Of a DNA stretch of 64,000 nt, positions 1 to 10,363 are shown one piece after another; positions within the stretch are counted from its first letter, which is position 1, and each line of letters opens with the position of its first letter. Both the position numbers and the translations under genes were made by a program. The stretch comes from Isoetes taiwanensis (taxonomy: Eukaryota > Streptophyta > Lycopodiopsida > Isoetales > Isoetaceae). The notes beneath the pieces are model-generated. The model searched no databases. It was not told where the DNA came from and worked only from the letters and a program-made list of their open reading frames with translations. The stretch covers positions 12,923,406 through 12,987,405 of the forward strand of contig JAJEKV010000008.1 of assembly GCA_021234155.1 (NCBI GenBank), given 5' to 3'.

Positions 1-2850
1 TGATCCGCCACCATAAAATGGATAGCTTAGGATGAAGCAATTTATCCCATACCCATTGCGATTGCTTTTCACGATGAGGCTGGGGGATAACTAAAGGCCA
101 CTTTGGCGATGGAGGCAACACCTCGTGATGAAGCAGACCACATACATCGAAAGTGCACCGTGTGCTCCTCCTTAACACCGCCATGAACCACCCGTGAGTC
201 GGGAGCCACGCCTTGTGGTGTGGAGGAAGTGTAGCAGCTACTTTTTCCCAAAATGCCCGGGTCCCCAACGAAGGAGAAGGAACTTCAATTTGAACTCATT
301 CCACGCCAACAATCTTGTCTCATTATACCATGCGTATACCGCGGAGCACACACCTGCTACATCGCCACCGACGCTAAGGCCAATGGATGGACAAGAGACG
401 GGGGACAACCGCTCAATCGTCACCCAAAGGGATCCACCAACAACCGGGTCAGGGATCATGTGGGCCATTAGATGGAACAAAAAACAAAGTGCGCTTACGC
501 CTCCCAAGCAGCCTAGCAACCCCTTGAGGAAAGGAGATGCATTAGGATATGGAGAAAGTGGATAAAATAATGCCCATGGGAGGAGAGGCTTAATGGATGG
601 AGAGCCAAAGGAAATGCACCTCTCAGAAAGACCGGGCGAATGAGACGCAGACCGAGAATTATCAAAGATTATTGAGAATTCGCCATATGAACTTAGAGAT
701 CAGCGACCTTGCTCGAGAAGAAAGTGAATCATCCCCAAAATTTCCATAAAAATTTAGGCATAATGCACTTCGTCCAACTAACTTTAACATCAGCTCTCCT
801 TCTTCGCCACCCCTGATGAAGTTCCCGACAAGACAATAACAATGAGCTGCATCTTTTGTGCGTGGTGCCGGCCAAGATGGATGCCATGTAGACATGTGTA
901 CCACTTTGAACCTGACTTTGCCATACGGTTACTCCACCAGCCATGGATAACTTAGCCGTGGACCACCGCAACAAATGCCTTTCCAACCCCTTAATAATGA
1001 CATCCCACGCATCTCCGCACGAGGACCAACCGAATGCCTAGAAGCTTAGTTGCCTTCCCATGAGGAAGAACCTTCCATGGAAATGCAACCACGTAAGAGG
1101 AAAGCGAGAGTCTAGAAGTCTACTGTGGCGCATACACTTTTGCCACCCACAAAGACACCAGAAGCCAAAGAGAAACCGTCCAACAAGGAAATGGCATTAC
1201 GCAAATTCTCGCTTCATCGCCCATTAAAAACAAGAAAGTGTCATCTCGTGATACCGATTGCAGAGATCTTTGTGAACCATTATTCATGGGAAGACCATGC
1301 GGGGATGCCTTCCCAAAGACCGCAAGAGAGAATAATACCGAGAAAGAATCTCCGCCACAATTGTAAAAAAGGCCCGGTGCCAAAGGACAGCTCGGCGCTA
1401 ATGCCACGTCCCATCTGAAAAAATGTTGATGGTTCTCCTTGAAAGAACTCAAGAACGAAAGCGAATAATGAAGTTTCATAACATTTGCGAACTGGGCACC
1501 AAAACCAAGACGTAAAAGGCATCGCTCCGGGAAACTCTTACCAACACTGCTTTGTCATATGCTTTTGCAAAATCCAGCTTCAAGTATACAATGGGGTAAC
1601 CATGCATTCTAGCCCAATAGAGACCCTCATATGCTATCGCCACATTATTCAATATACACCGGGCGAGGCAAGAAACCCGATTGGTGGAAGAGATGGACTG
1701 GTAAGAACGCCACAAAGCTTCCGAAAGCAAAAGCTTTAGCAAAGATCTTGTACAATCGAGGACAACAAAGTAATGGGGGCCAATCTGAAATGGAAGAGGG
1801 ATCCTTATATTTTGGAATAAGGGAGATGCAACCGAAAGTTGAGGATTTTGTCCGTGCCTCTGTCTTTTAAAATCCCGAAAAGCATCATACACATCCGCAT
1901 CAAGCCAATCCCAATACTCCCCGAAAACTCCATCGAATACCATCAAGACCTGGACACTTGCCCCTCTTGAGAGAAAATGTGGCCTCAAAGCTAAATCATT
2001 CTCGTCGATTCGGCCTTTAAAGTGGCCCCTTTGCTCATTGGTAACTATAGGATGAGATGAACCTTAGCAAGCAAGGCCGCTTGAAAATCCGGGACCGAAG
2101 GGGAAGACGCCAAGCGTTGAAGAAAGCTAAAAAGTGATTATGCAAAAAAGCCTCTAAGCTCGGTGGATTCAAACAACACGCCCATCCCCGAACCAGCAGA
2201 CCTAAGAGATGCAACCTTAGCTTTCTTGTTTTGGCAACTCAAGAAAAACCATTACCGGGTCTCCCTCCTTGAACCATTACAACCCAGCTTTAATGCGAGC
2301 AAAGTGCACCTCGCTCGTTGATTCCATTTTGCCGAATGCTACACAAAATTTGCTTCTCCACATGACCATCCGATGGGGCAATAGTGACGTGCGTGCTCTC
2401 AAGTTGTCGATAAAGAGCCGCCAGAAGGCTCTAGGTTAGCCTGCTCATTCCACCCCAACCTTTAGCAAAAGACTTCACAAGAGCGTGAGCATCAACAATA
2501 CCGCCATGCCCCCGTGTCGAGAAAGAAGTGAACCACTGCCTACAAACTGCCACAAAATCATCATCCTTCAAGAAAAATGTATTCAGCTTGAAATATGTCT
2601 TAGAGGCAACATGCACCACCATATGAGAGCAAGAGAAATAACGTGGATTATGGTCAGGAAATCGCAAAGATTCAACGAGGTTATCACGATGAAAAGGTGT
2701 AAATGTGGTTGCTACCAAAGCATTATAGTAGCCTCCTATCATGTCTTGCATATGCTCTACCACCACCCAACCAACCATTATACCAAGTAAAACTTGAGGA
2801 ACCCTCAACTTCTATGAAGCCACAATCTTGCATTAAGCGGTGCCATTGCT
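1..2850 (-). pseudogene. LINE (L1-like) remnant, endonuclease end plus reverse transcriptase, cut by window edge
   Basis: Decayed non-LTR retrotransposon read on the minus strand. Near 2560 the translation contains YFKLNTFFLKDDDF followed by a QWF stretch. This is the segment linking endonuclease to reverse transcriptase in L1-type proteins (R/K-LN-LLKD-F...W). At about 1555-1585 it reads YLKLDFAKAYDK, matching reverse-transcriptase motif A (LDF-KAYD with the catalytic Asp). Near 1385 it reads SCPLAPGLF, matching the RQGCPLAPxLF motif. These blocks lie in the right order but in different frames, so the copy is not functional. The part nearer position 1 should hold the C-terminal half of the protein, but I cannot assign motifs there. 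The assignment to LINE is firm from motif order; the clade is an inference. It differs from the two other LINEs in this window, which share CPLSPTLF-type wording. Confidence 0.7.
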
Positions 2851-3330
2851 CCCGTTCAAAGCCCCCGTGACTATCTCTCAGACCTCTGTTGTTAGTTAAT
2901 TGTCCTTCCTTTGCTTTGTTTTTCCTTGTTCTCTCGTTCAGTTCCCTTTGTTTGTTTTAATTTTTTTTCAATGGCCTATAATCCTAGAAATACAAATTAA
3001 TAGAAATTCAATATAATCCCATGAAATTCATTGGATGCATTAAAGGTATTGAACAAAGGTGATTCTTCCTTTAGGAAGTTTCTGCAATTCAATGCCTACA
3101 ATTGACAAAAGGAATCAAGTCTTTTATTGCAAAACATAGAACACAACAAGAGAATGTTAATGTTAAAGCGACCCCAGCCCAAATGAGTTGACATGCATAA
3201 GGTGCTCAAGTTGGACTATCTCAAAGGAATGGTCTGTCAAATCTGAAGCTCAGGCCAACAACTCTAAAGATTAATCCATCTAGGATTAACATAGCCACTA
3301 ATGAAAGTGCCGAGATTAGTGGTAAGACAA
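2851..3330. other. AT-rich spacer beside the LINE
   Basis: A pyrimidine-rich stretch at about 2885-2975 lies at what would be the 5' side of the minus-strand LINE. No gene, repeat or RNA gene is recognisable here. Confidence 0.4.
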
Positions 3331-3335
3331 AAGGA

Positions 3336-3897
3336 ATGGGGAATCATTACTTATGGAAAAGAAGGGATGCTTTGCAAATAAGGAAATTGCACATCCTAGT
3401 GGACTTGATCAATCTAGCAACAACCTACTACCAAATCTTCAACAAACTGAAAACAATGATGCAAACAAAGTTATATACAAGGAAATCCCAAACTCTAAGA
3501 CTAAGAGTTTGGAGAAAGTGCAAGCTTTTGGGAAAGTTAAATGTGCAAACAATTATGGTATTTTAACTGCTATGGTTGATGACTGTTGTGCAGGTACTGA
3601 TGAGCCATTAATTATTTTAAGCTCTCCACCATCTCCAAAGCAATAAATGATGTCCATTCCAGTATGCGCCTAAAACCTATTACTTCAGACACTCCATGCC
3701 TACCCTTAATAGACCTTAGGGATCTGATCAACCTTGGTCAAAACAACCCCCTAGAGAAATCTAGTTCTCCTTTATCAAGCAATAGTATTTTTGAACATGT
3801 GGCAATTCAACTGTCTGAGTTGCAAGTTGAGCAACTGGAACAAATGGGATATGGAATGAAACAATGGAAGATGAAGGAAATTCGAGTAAAATAATAA
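3336..3897 (+). CDS. Asn/Ser/Lys-rich orphan coding fragments, unrecognised
   Basis: Open stretches of 97 codons (3353-3646, starting MEKKGCFANK) and 76 codons (3664-3894) follow each other on the plus strand. The first is polar, rich in Asn, Ser and Lys, and ends in a Pro/Ser stretch (SSPPSPKQ). The second is Leu/Asn-rich. I do not recognise a domain. The setting (LINE to the left, repeats to the right) and polar composition would fit the first ORF or gag-like part of a retroelement, but this is only inference. No cysteine knuckle or transposase motif is seen. Confidence 0.25.
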
Positions 3898-4080
3898 AGT
3901 TTGGAAATAATAATTGTAGGATGCAAAGTGTTCATAAAAGGAAATGATGTAAAACGTAAATAGAGGGGATAAGGGTGATAGCATTAGAGGCAAAATGAAG
4001 TTTAAAATCGTCCTCATAAGGAAACTCCACGTCATTTCATATAAAAATTTAAATAATATCTTAAAAATACCCAAAAAAAC

Positions 4081-4134
4081 ATTAGGGCAGATTTGGGATC
4101 TCAAAATGGCCTCGTAAGAGCCATTCCACGTCAG
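4081..4134 (+). repeat. Left arm of a distant inverted-repeat pair (partner 9584-9644)
   Basis: The segment begins ATTAGGGCAGATTTGGG and continues through TCTCAAAATGGCC to a CCATTCCACGTC block. The reverse complement of 9584-9644 reads the same with a few changes and a short insertion. The spacing of 5.5 kb and inverted orientation suggest terminal inverted repeats of a DNA element, but I see no clear target duplication and no transposase between them. Confidence 0.45.
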
Positions 4135-5150
4135 ATTTCTTATTCTTCTCCCCAATGCCATGTAGATTATCTACCCTTCATAATTATAGATTCTCACGGA
4201 TTTCGAGAGATTGCGCATTTATTGTCCCATTTTCACATATTAGAAAGAAATAAAAAATGTGTATGGCATTAAACCATCGCGACTACGACTAATAACGATG
4301 GCTTATTGACATTCACGAGGCAAAGGAATTTGAATATAAAAAAGTGATGGTTGATGTTGAAAGGAGGGCTACCGATGATATCCATTCCTCATTGAGAATG
4401 AAACAAGCTTGAGATGCTCTATCGGACTTGTTCCCATATATATAAGCGAATACATCTCAAAGAACAAGATGCAAAGAGGTTTGTGGAAGCCCCTAACAAA
4501 ATCATTTAGGCATATGGATGCACTTTCGATTACATACATATACTATGGGTGCATGCACCTCTAGGGAGCATGCACTTGGTTTTGTTAGAAAAATGGGACA
4601 ATTATGAAGTGGACAAGGCATGGAGAAATCCCGTAAGCATCAAGGTAGCTTTTTTTCATAGAAACCTTGAAAGGGGATGGAGGAAAAATAATCACCATCC
4701 CTCTTAGATATATGCCGGAATGGAGATATGATTAATAGCTATGCCAAAATAACTTATTGTGTTGAAGAGGAGGAGATCTTTGGAATAGCATCGATCAAAG
4801 AAGTACCTCTTTAAGGAAGGGAAATGTCCGGTGAAGATGCTAATAAATGACATTATACTTTGCAATACAAAGGGTTTATACATTCTTGAAGTACAAAGGT
4901 TATGGTGTTTGTGTTTAGATACCTCTAATACAAGAAGTCTTTATTTGCTTTTCACAATAGGTTCCTTTAAAATCTATTGCTATTTAAATTATAGCAAAAA
5001 TGAGTCTTGAAACTCTTTAAGTAGTAGAAGAACTCTTTGACTAGTTATCCATTTGATGACCATTTTTTAAGAAAATATGATATGTGACATTCTTATATGC
5101 AAACATTCATAAAATTTATGAATATTGAAGGTCAAAGCCATCCTTGTTTA
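4135..5150. other. AT-rich intergenic DNA, nothing recognisable
   Basis: No open frame with a known motif, no RNA gene and no strong repeat was seen. An imperfect copy of the CTCCACGTCATTTC-type block lies just outside at 4024-4040, so the area is probably built of degraded repeats. Confidence 0.4.
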
Positions 5151-5223
5151 AAGAGGATCATATGATGCGAAATATTCATGCGCAGAAGTAATTGCATATA
5201 AGAAATTCGCCTGGTGTGATCCT

Positions 5224-5600
5224 TGCATAAAAAAGTAAATAGAGATGCAAATATTGAATTTACAACTTAGCGTAAACAAATAGTATTTTACTTATACTTT
5301 TTAAAACATATTTTAATGTTATTTTTGTATAACATAACATTAAGATGGAACATAGCAAATCTGTATCGCGTGACCTACTTTCTTGTTTGCTGTTAAATTC
5401 TAGAATGGGACTCGCATGAAACCAACAAACCGCAGACTTGCTTCTCATTCATCTCAGTAGATTTTCTACAATGATGGATAGTGGGTAGCCGCACCAACGA
5501 ACTACCCATAAAAATAAAAGTAAAAATCCAATTATATCATTTGGACCCCAACAAAATACAATGCTAATAGAGGCGGGCTAGTGTACTTTGAAAGCTTATC
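5224..5600. other. Spacer with one isolated copy of the TTCTAGAATGGGACTC block
   Basis: Around 5397-5425 the sequence TTCTAGAATGGGACTC then a GCATGAAACCAAC tract matches 6043-6070 in direct orientation. No gene seen. Confidence 0.4.
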
Positions 5601-5867
5601 TTAGGGATTAAAAACCCAGCCCTTTAGGGTTTTCGAGGAAAAACCCTAGTGATAAGCCTTGGGCAAGGGGCTTGGACAAGCGTGAAGGCATAAAAAATCG
5701 CTCCCAAAACCCATGAATGGAAAAAGTTGAAATTCATCTTTGGCCGCTTCCGCACACGCACATCACCAACAAAACAACAAGACAAAACAAACCTCGAGTG
5801 GAGGGGCTGATTCTGGCGTGCTTCCGATAAAAATACAATAACAAAGAAGGGGAGGGTGGGTTCAAAG

Positions 5868-6412
5868 AGAATAAGGTGCTGATGAGAGAAGAGGAAGCGC
5901 CCGATGAGATGTTGATGCGGTAAAGCGCCTAAAATAGCAAACTCCCAACGAGAATGGGCATAAAATTTTGCATGCATGCAAAACATGCGTACTTTCGTCC
6001 CATTCTAGAATGGCGATCCGATGTCACCGGATCGATGGGATTCTAGAATGGGACTCCGCTTGATGAAACCAACTTCATTGTGAATACCAAAGGACTTCCT
6101 TACAAACTAGGATCGAGGACGAAGGTCCGCTTCGACGAAGGCTAAAGGCCTAAAAAGGACAAAGAAGAAAGAAACGCCAAATTGGCCAAACCAAGCGGGA
6201 AGAAGCCCCTCCCCCGCCGGGAAACAATTCAAAAGAGAATAAGGTAATCTGAGAGAAGAGGAAGCGCCCGATGAGATGTTGATAAAAAAACGAACCTAAA
6301 AATAGCGAACTCCCAAGCCGGAATGGGCATGACACCACTTGCATGCATGAAAAAACATGCATGCTCGTCCCATTCTAGAATGGCGATCCGATGACGGATC
6401 GATGGGATTATA
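5868..6412 (+). repeat. Tandem-like direct repeat, two ~170-bp cores about 368 bp apart
   Basis: The segments 5868-6035 and 6240-6405 share in the same order AGAGGAAGCGCCCGATGAGA, AGCAAACTCCCAA, GAATGGGCAT, GCATGCATG, then TCGTCCCATTCTAGAATGG and GATCGATGGGAT. Each unit ends in nested short palindromes (CATTCTAGAATG, and a GATCCGATG/CGGATCGATGG hairpin). They look like two copies of one degraded element end. No coding motif is visible on either strand. Confidence 0.55.
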
Positions 6413-6757
6413 AACAAACACCTTTTTAATAAACCAACACTTTACATACTAACATTTACACTTTAAATAAGATATTTCTTTCTTTCTTTTTACTTGAAAG
6501 CTATTTTTTTTTTTCAAGATGGATCACACCCCGAATAATACATATGCAAAAAAAAGGGACACACTAAATTCGCATGGTGTGATCCACTTTCTTATTTGTT
6601 GTCAAATTAAAATTAAAACACAAGCACTCATTCCTATTTGTATCTAAAATGCTTTACCATTCTTAAGTACATAAGTCATTATCCCTTTTCAAAGAGCATA
6701 TTCTTTTCCAAGAAGGATCACACCAAGCGAATAGTACATATGCAACAAAAATGGAAC

Positions 6758-7361
6758 CAGGGAATAAATTACTAATCGCATATTTCTTATTAGCTAAAAT
6801 GACTTTAGCTAAACTTGCTCGATATTAATCCCAAAACTTTCTGTGGTTTAGCTAAACTCTACACATTTTTCCTCTTATACTTTCTAGCGTTTAGCTAAAC
6901 TAACCCAAACATCATCCCAAAAATTTCTATAGTGTGGCCAATGAGAAAATATTAAGCCAAATCACTATACTTCTTTTCAATTGTTTCACTTATTTTAGTC
7001 ATTTTCTTTTCAAAAAACATTCTAAAATAATGTTAACTAGCAAAGTCTAGGACCCAAATTAATTCATAATGCTAGAAACTAAGCTACTAATCATATATTT
7101 CTTATAAACTAGAATGTTGTTAGCTAAACTAGCCTAAAATTCATTCTAAAAGTTTCTATGGTTTAGCTAAACAATACCAAATTTCACTCTCTTACTTTCT
7201 AGCGTTTGGCTAAAAAGAGCTCGAGGTTGCAAATTCCTAAAAAAGTTAAGCTAAAATTATTTTTTTTTTCCCAATTTTTTCCATTTACTTTAGCCAATTT
7301 TTTTTGAAAATGTCCTAAAAAATCGCCAAATAGCTAAGTTTAGCCCTTAAATTATTCCATG
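6758..7361. mobile_element. hAT-type MITE with 8-bp target-site duplication
   Basis: A 604-bp insertion begins CAGGGAATAAATTA and its other end, reverse-complemented, begins CATGGAATAATTTA, giving a short terminal inverted repeat. It is flanked by an exact 8-bp direct repeat AATGGAAC at 6750-6757 and 7362-7369. An 8-bp duplication and a CAGGG-type end are typical of the hAT superfamily. It has no coding capacity. Internally it is a head-to-tail duplication of two ~300-bp halves (from about 6770 and from about 7083). Both halves run ACTAATC-CATATTTCTTAT, TTAGCTAAACT, ACTTTCTAGCGTTTxGCTAAA. It landed inside the loop of one of the GGATCACACC hairpins, so the hairpin family is older. Confidence 0.75.
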
Positions 7362-7899
7362 AATGGAACACACTAAATTCGCATCGTATGATCCACTTTC
7401 TTATTTGTTGTCAAATTAAAATTAAACACAAGTACCCCTTCTCATTTAATGCTTTACCACCCCAAGTGCATAAAGTTATTAGTCCTTTTCAAAGAGCATA
7501 TCTTTTTTTAAGAAGGATCACATCTGCTTAATGATACAATGCAAAAAAAATAGAACACAATCATTTAAGCATGGTGTGATGCGGCTTTCTTGCTTGTTGT
7601 CAAATTAAACTTGAACACAAGTACCCCTTCCTACTTGCATCTAAAATACTTTACCAACTCTAGTAGTACATAAAGTTATTAGCCCTTTTCAAAAAACAAA
7701 CACTTTATCAATAAATGAGCGCGTCACATATCCACACTTAACTTCAAATAAGACACATATATATTTCTTTTATTAAAAGATAATCAAAAGTATTTTACTA
7801 TAGGAAGTCATCTTTTTCCAAAAAGATCACACCAAAGCTATAGAATTTTGTATAAGCTAAAAGGTTGGAATATACTAAATTGCATGGTGTGATCCACTT

Positions 7900-8580
7900 T
7901 CTTTTTGTTGTCAATAGATAATAACACCAAGTCCCTCATCAATAGTCTCCCATTTGCATATAAAATATGTATCATTCCAAGTTATATTATGTTTTATGAA
8001 CTAAACTTTTTTAAAGAGGGTCCCAAACCAAAATACAAACACTTAATCAATAAGCCAACACTTTATCAACAACCAAAGCTTTATTAAATAAGATTTTTAT
8101 GTTATTTTATCAAACCTAACAATGTTTCCATATGTGACACTTTGTGTTAACTGATCCAAAGCCTCCAAAAGTTTACATTTTATACAATATGTCTTTGGAG
8201 CTTTTGTGTCGTGGGCATTAGTAAACACCTCTAATGGAGAAAATATTTTGTAACTCATTTTTCAACAACCCGGATGCACGTCTTATCAAACATTTATTCA
8301 TTGAAAGGACACCATTCTCATAACTTTGAGACTTGCACAATTCGCTTAAAAGAGGTCATGCGATCGACTTTCAAGCTCGGCCCCACAACTTTACAGCGTA
8401 AAACTAGATGCCCATTGCCCCGAATGTATATCTTGGAAAAGCATGTCTCTTATGTCCATATGTTGACAACAACGATGCTAGTAATGCTTTTCCTAATCTC
8501 AAATCCCGACATCGATAAATATAGCCCAAGAAAAAATATTTGATTCGGTGGGTGAATATAAATCAAGAAGAGGAAAAAAA
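7900..8580. other. AT-rich spacer, no gene recognised
   Basis: Short open frames at 7905-8087 and 8274-8543 show no known motif and are interrupted by hairpin-family spacer sequence. I see no support for coding. Confidence 0.4.
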
Positions 8581-8703
8581 GAAGCAAGGATCACATGGCC
8601 GAAATCTCACTACACATTTACAAAATGCATATGCATTTTTCGCATGGTGTGATCCATGTATTATTGAGGGTGCAAATTTGCAATATCCTCCTCTTCAAAT
8701 CCC

Positions 8704-8750
8704 TTCCCCCTCCTTCCTTCCTTCCTTCCTCCCTTCCCTTTTTTTTTTGC
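8704..8750 (+). repeat. Polypyrimidine CCTT tract
   Basis: A run of CCTTCCTTCCTTCC followed by a T9 stretch, a simple low-complexity tract between spacer repeats. Confidence 0.7.
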
Positions 8751-8811
8751 AATATACTATCCATAGCATTTATTTTGAACCCTATAGTTCTACCTATTCA
8801 TTGCGTATGAA

Positions 8812-9200
8812 TGTTGCTTTCCGCGATGTAACTCCATAGTCACCCTTCGTTAAGAATAGCATTCTCACCCATGAGCCTATGGATAGATATCCTTCCATAG
8901 TCATGCCTTTATTGTTTTGTAAGTGATGAACTACTGAGAAGCAATGTAGGAGTACTAGGAGCAATGATGGATGCAATTAGAGATCTGGTCGGTCGTTAAA
9001 TTGTAAGAATGAATGGCGGGAGCAATACGATGAATGGGAAGAGCTGAAAAGTGGAAAACTTTAGAATGAAAATTTGGGTAGTAAAACATGGCATGTAACG
9101 ACGTTTGCTTGTCCCGACATCGCCTCGCCCGTTGTAAGCAACTCTATGCTCAGCCCTCATCGATGCTATAACATACTCACCCATGAACCTTTGGAGACAT
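8812..9200. repeat. Two diverged copies of an ACTCACCCATGA-containing repeat
   Basis: Around 8825-8900 and 9150-9210 the plus strand reads in both cases a CGATG-TAAC block, then AGCATTCTCACCCATGAGCC or ACATACTCACCCATGAACC, then a CTxTGGA-AGA block. They are direct repeats about 320 bp apart. Nothing else is seen in this stretch. Confidence 0.4.
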
Positions 9201-9583
9201 AACCTCCTACTTCTTGACCTTGAATGTTACGTAAATGGGGCAAAAAACAGGACTCTTGGAGACTTGGATTCCAAATGAAGAGTGAAGGCGGAGAGGATGC
9301 ACGTAAGCGGGCTTAATGTGAACAATGGAAATCTTGGTGCCAAAATTTGATAAGATGGTTGGTGCATGTAGGCATGTACATGAAGCGGAAAAAGTAGCCA
9401 TTATTTTGGTCTTGATACGATTTTTTAAAAAATGCGGGCCATTAATGTGGTTGCAATGAATGCACAAACATGTCCTATGAAATTTTGCCATGTGGATGCC
9501 AAGTAAGCCTGCTCCTCTTTCTACTTGCCAACTATCACCGACTTTGAAAAAAAATCATAAAACATCATTGGTCGCTGAGAAAC

Positions 9584-9644
9584 ATGGCGTGGAATTGTGG
9601 CATCCAAGTTATGGGCCATTTTGAGACCTCAAATCCGCCCTAAT
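9584..9644 (-). repeat. Right arm of the distant inverted-repeat pair (partner 4081-4134)
   Basis: Reverse-complemented it reads ATTAGGGCGGATTTGAGG, then TCTCAAAATGGCC, then a CCACAATTCCACGCC block, matching 4081-4134 over about 33 well-aligned bases plus a looser tail. Confidence 0.45.
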
Positions 9645-9726
9645 ATCCCACGCCTTGTCTTATTATGCTAAGAGAGATATCGGGTAGATTGCCCTCCATC
9701 CCAACGGCCTTGCGAGGGCAAAATTT

Positions 9727-10215
9727 TTGTTCCCCCCGTCATCGATCCCGAACCTATACTCGAGATGCACTCACGTCAATGAATCTGAAGTAGACCGAAT
9801 CAAGCACGGACACTGGTGGGAAGTTTTGTTTGGGCTACTCATGATGGCAATTTCTAAAGCAATCATAGCTATTTCGAATTTGAATTCTGGTATCCTTCTC
9901 CTCCATTTTGTAGCTCTGAGTGCTTTTATGCGGAGACTATGGCGTAAATCGAATTTACCTTCCTTCTATTGATTATTTGGAAACATGGCATGCGGAAAGA
10001 GAATCGAAGAGGAAAGCGGATTCACAATTGATAAGCGGTTGAGAGACATGGGTGCAAAGCATGCGATTTATGGGCGGATGGCAAAGCATATATCCAAAGG
10101 ATCCTATCACCGGGAGGCCTCCGAATTCAAGTACGTAAGTGATCTCTTGAAGTTTGCATGTGAAGGGAAACTAGGTTTGCTAGGATATCTTGTGAAAACA
10201 TGCACAAGTACATAA
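9727..10215 (+). CDS. Orphan open frames, possibly an upstream part of the R transposon-like gene
   Basis: Two plus-strand frames (9727-9972 and 9985-10215) stay open. The second starts MACGKRIEEESGFTIDKRL and contains an amphipathic charged stretch (LLKFACEGKLGLLGYL). I recognise no domain. The minus-strand LINE at 10364-13845 separates these frames from the next plus-strand coding blocks, which begin at 13961 with a similarly basic, polar composition. The LINE may therefore have landed in one larger gene. That linkage is inference from orientation and composition only. Confidence 0.25.
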
Positions 10216-10363
10216 ACCAAATCGCACTTTCGCCGGTGTTGTCGGTTTAGCATAAGAAAGAATGATCACTCATTAAAGATACTAGAATTTCGGAATTCTC
10301 AATTGCTAGAAGATAGCATCTCACGAGACAAGTTTGTGTAGCATGCATAATGCATTATGTTAT

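Larger units (their letters stand above)
5156..8656. repeat. Dispersed family of short hairpins, GGATCACACC ... GGTGTGATCC
   Basis: At least six places carry an inverted repeat of about 60-75 bp whose left arm is near GGATCACACC and right arm near TTCGCATGGTGTGATCC: about 5156-5222, 6518-6582, 6715 to 7395 (split by the MITE at 6758-7361), 7515-7581, 7822-7896 and 8588-8656. Between hairpins a related spacer recurs, with TTTGTTGTCAAATTAAA after the right arm and TACATAAAGTTATTAGCCC further on. So the hairpin is part of a larger, irregular tandem family with a unit near 160-250 bp. The arms are well matched while the loops differ, as in MITE-like or satellite hairpins. No coding potential. Confidence 0.65.
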
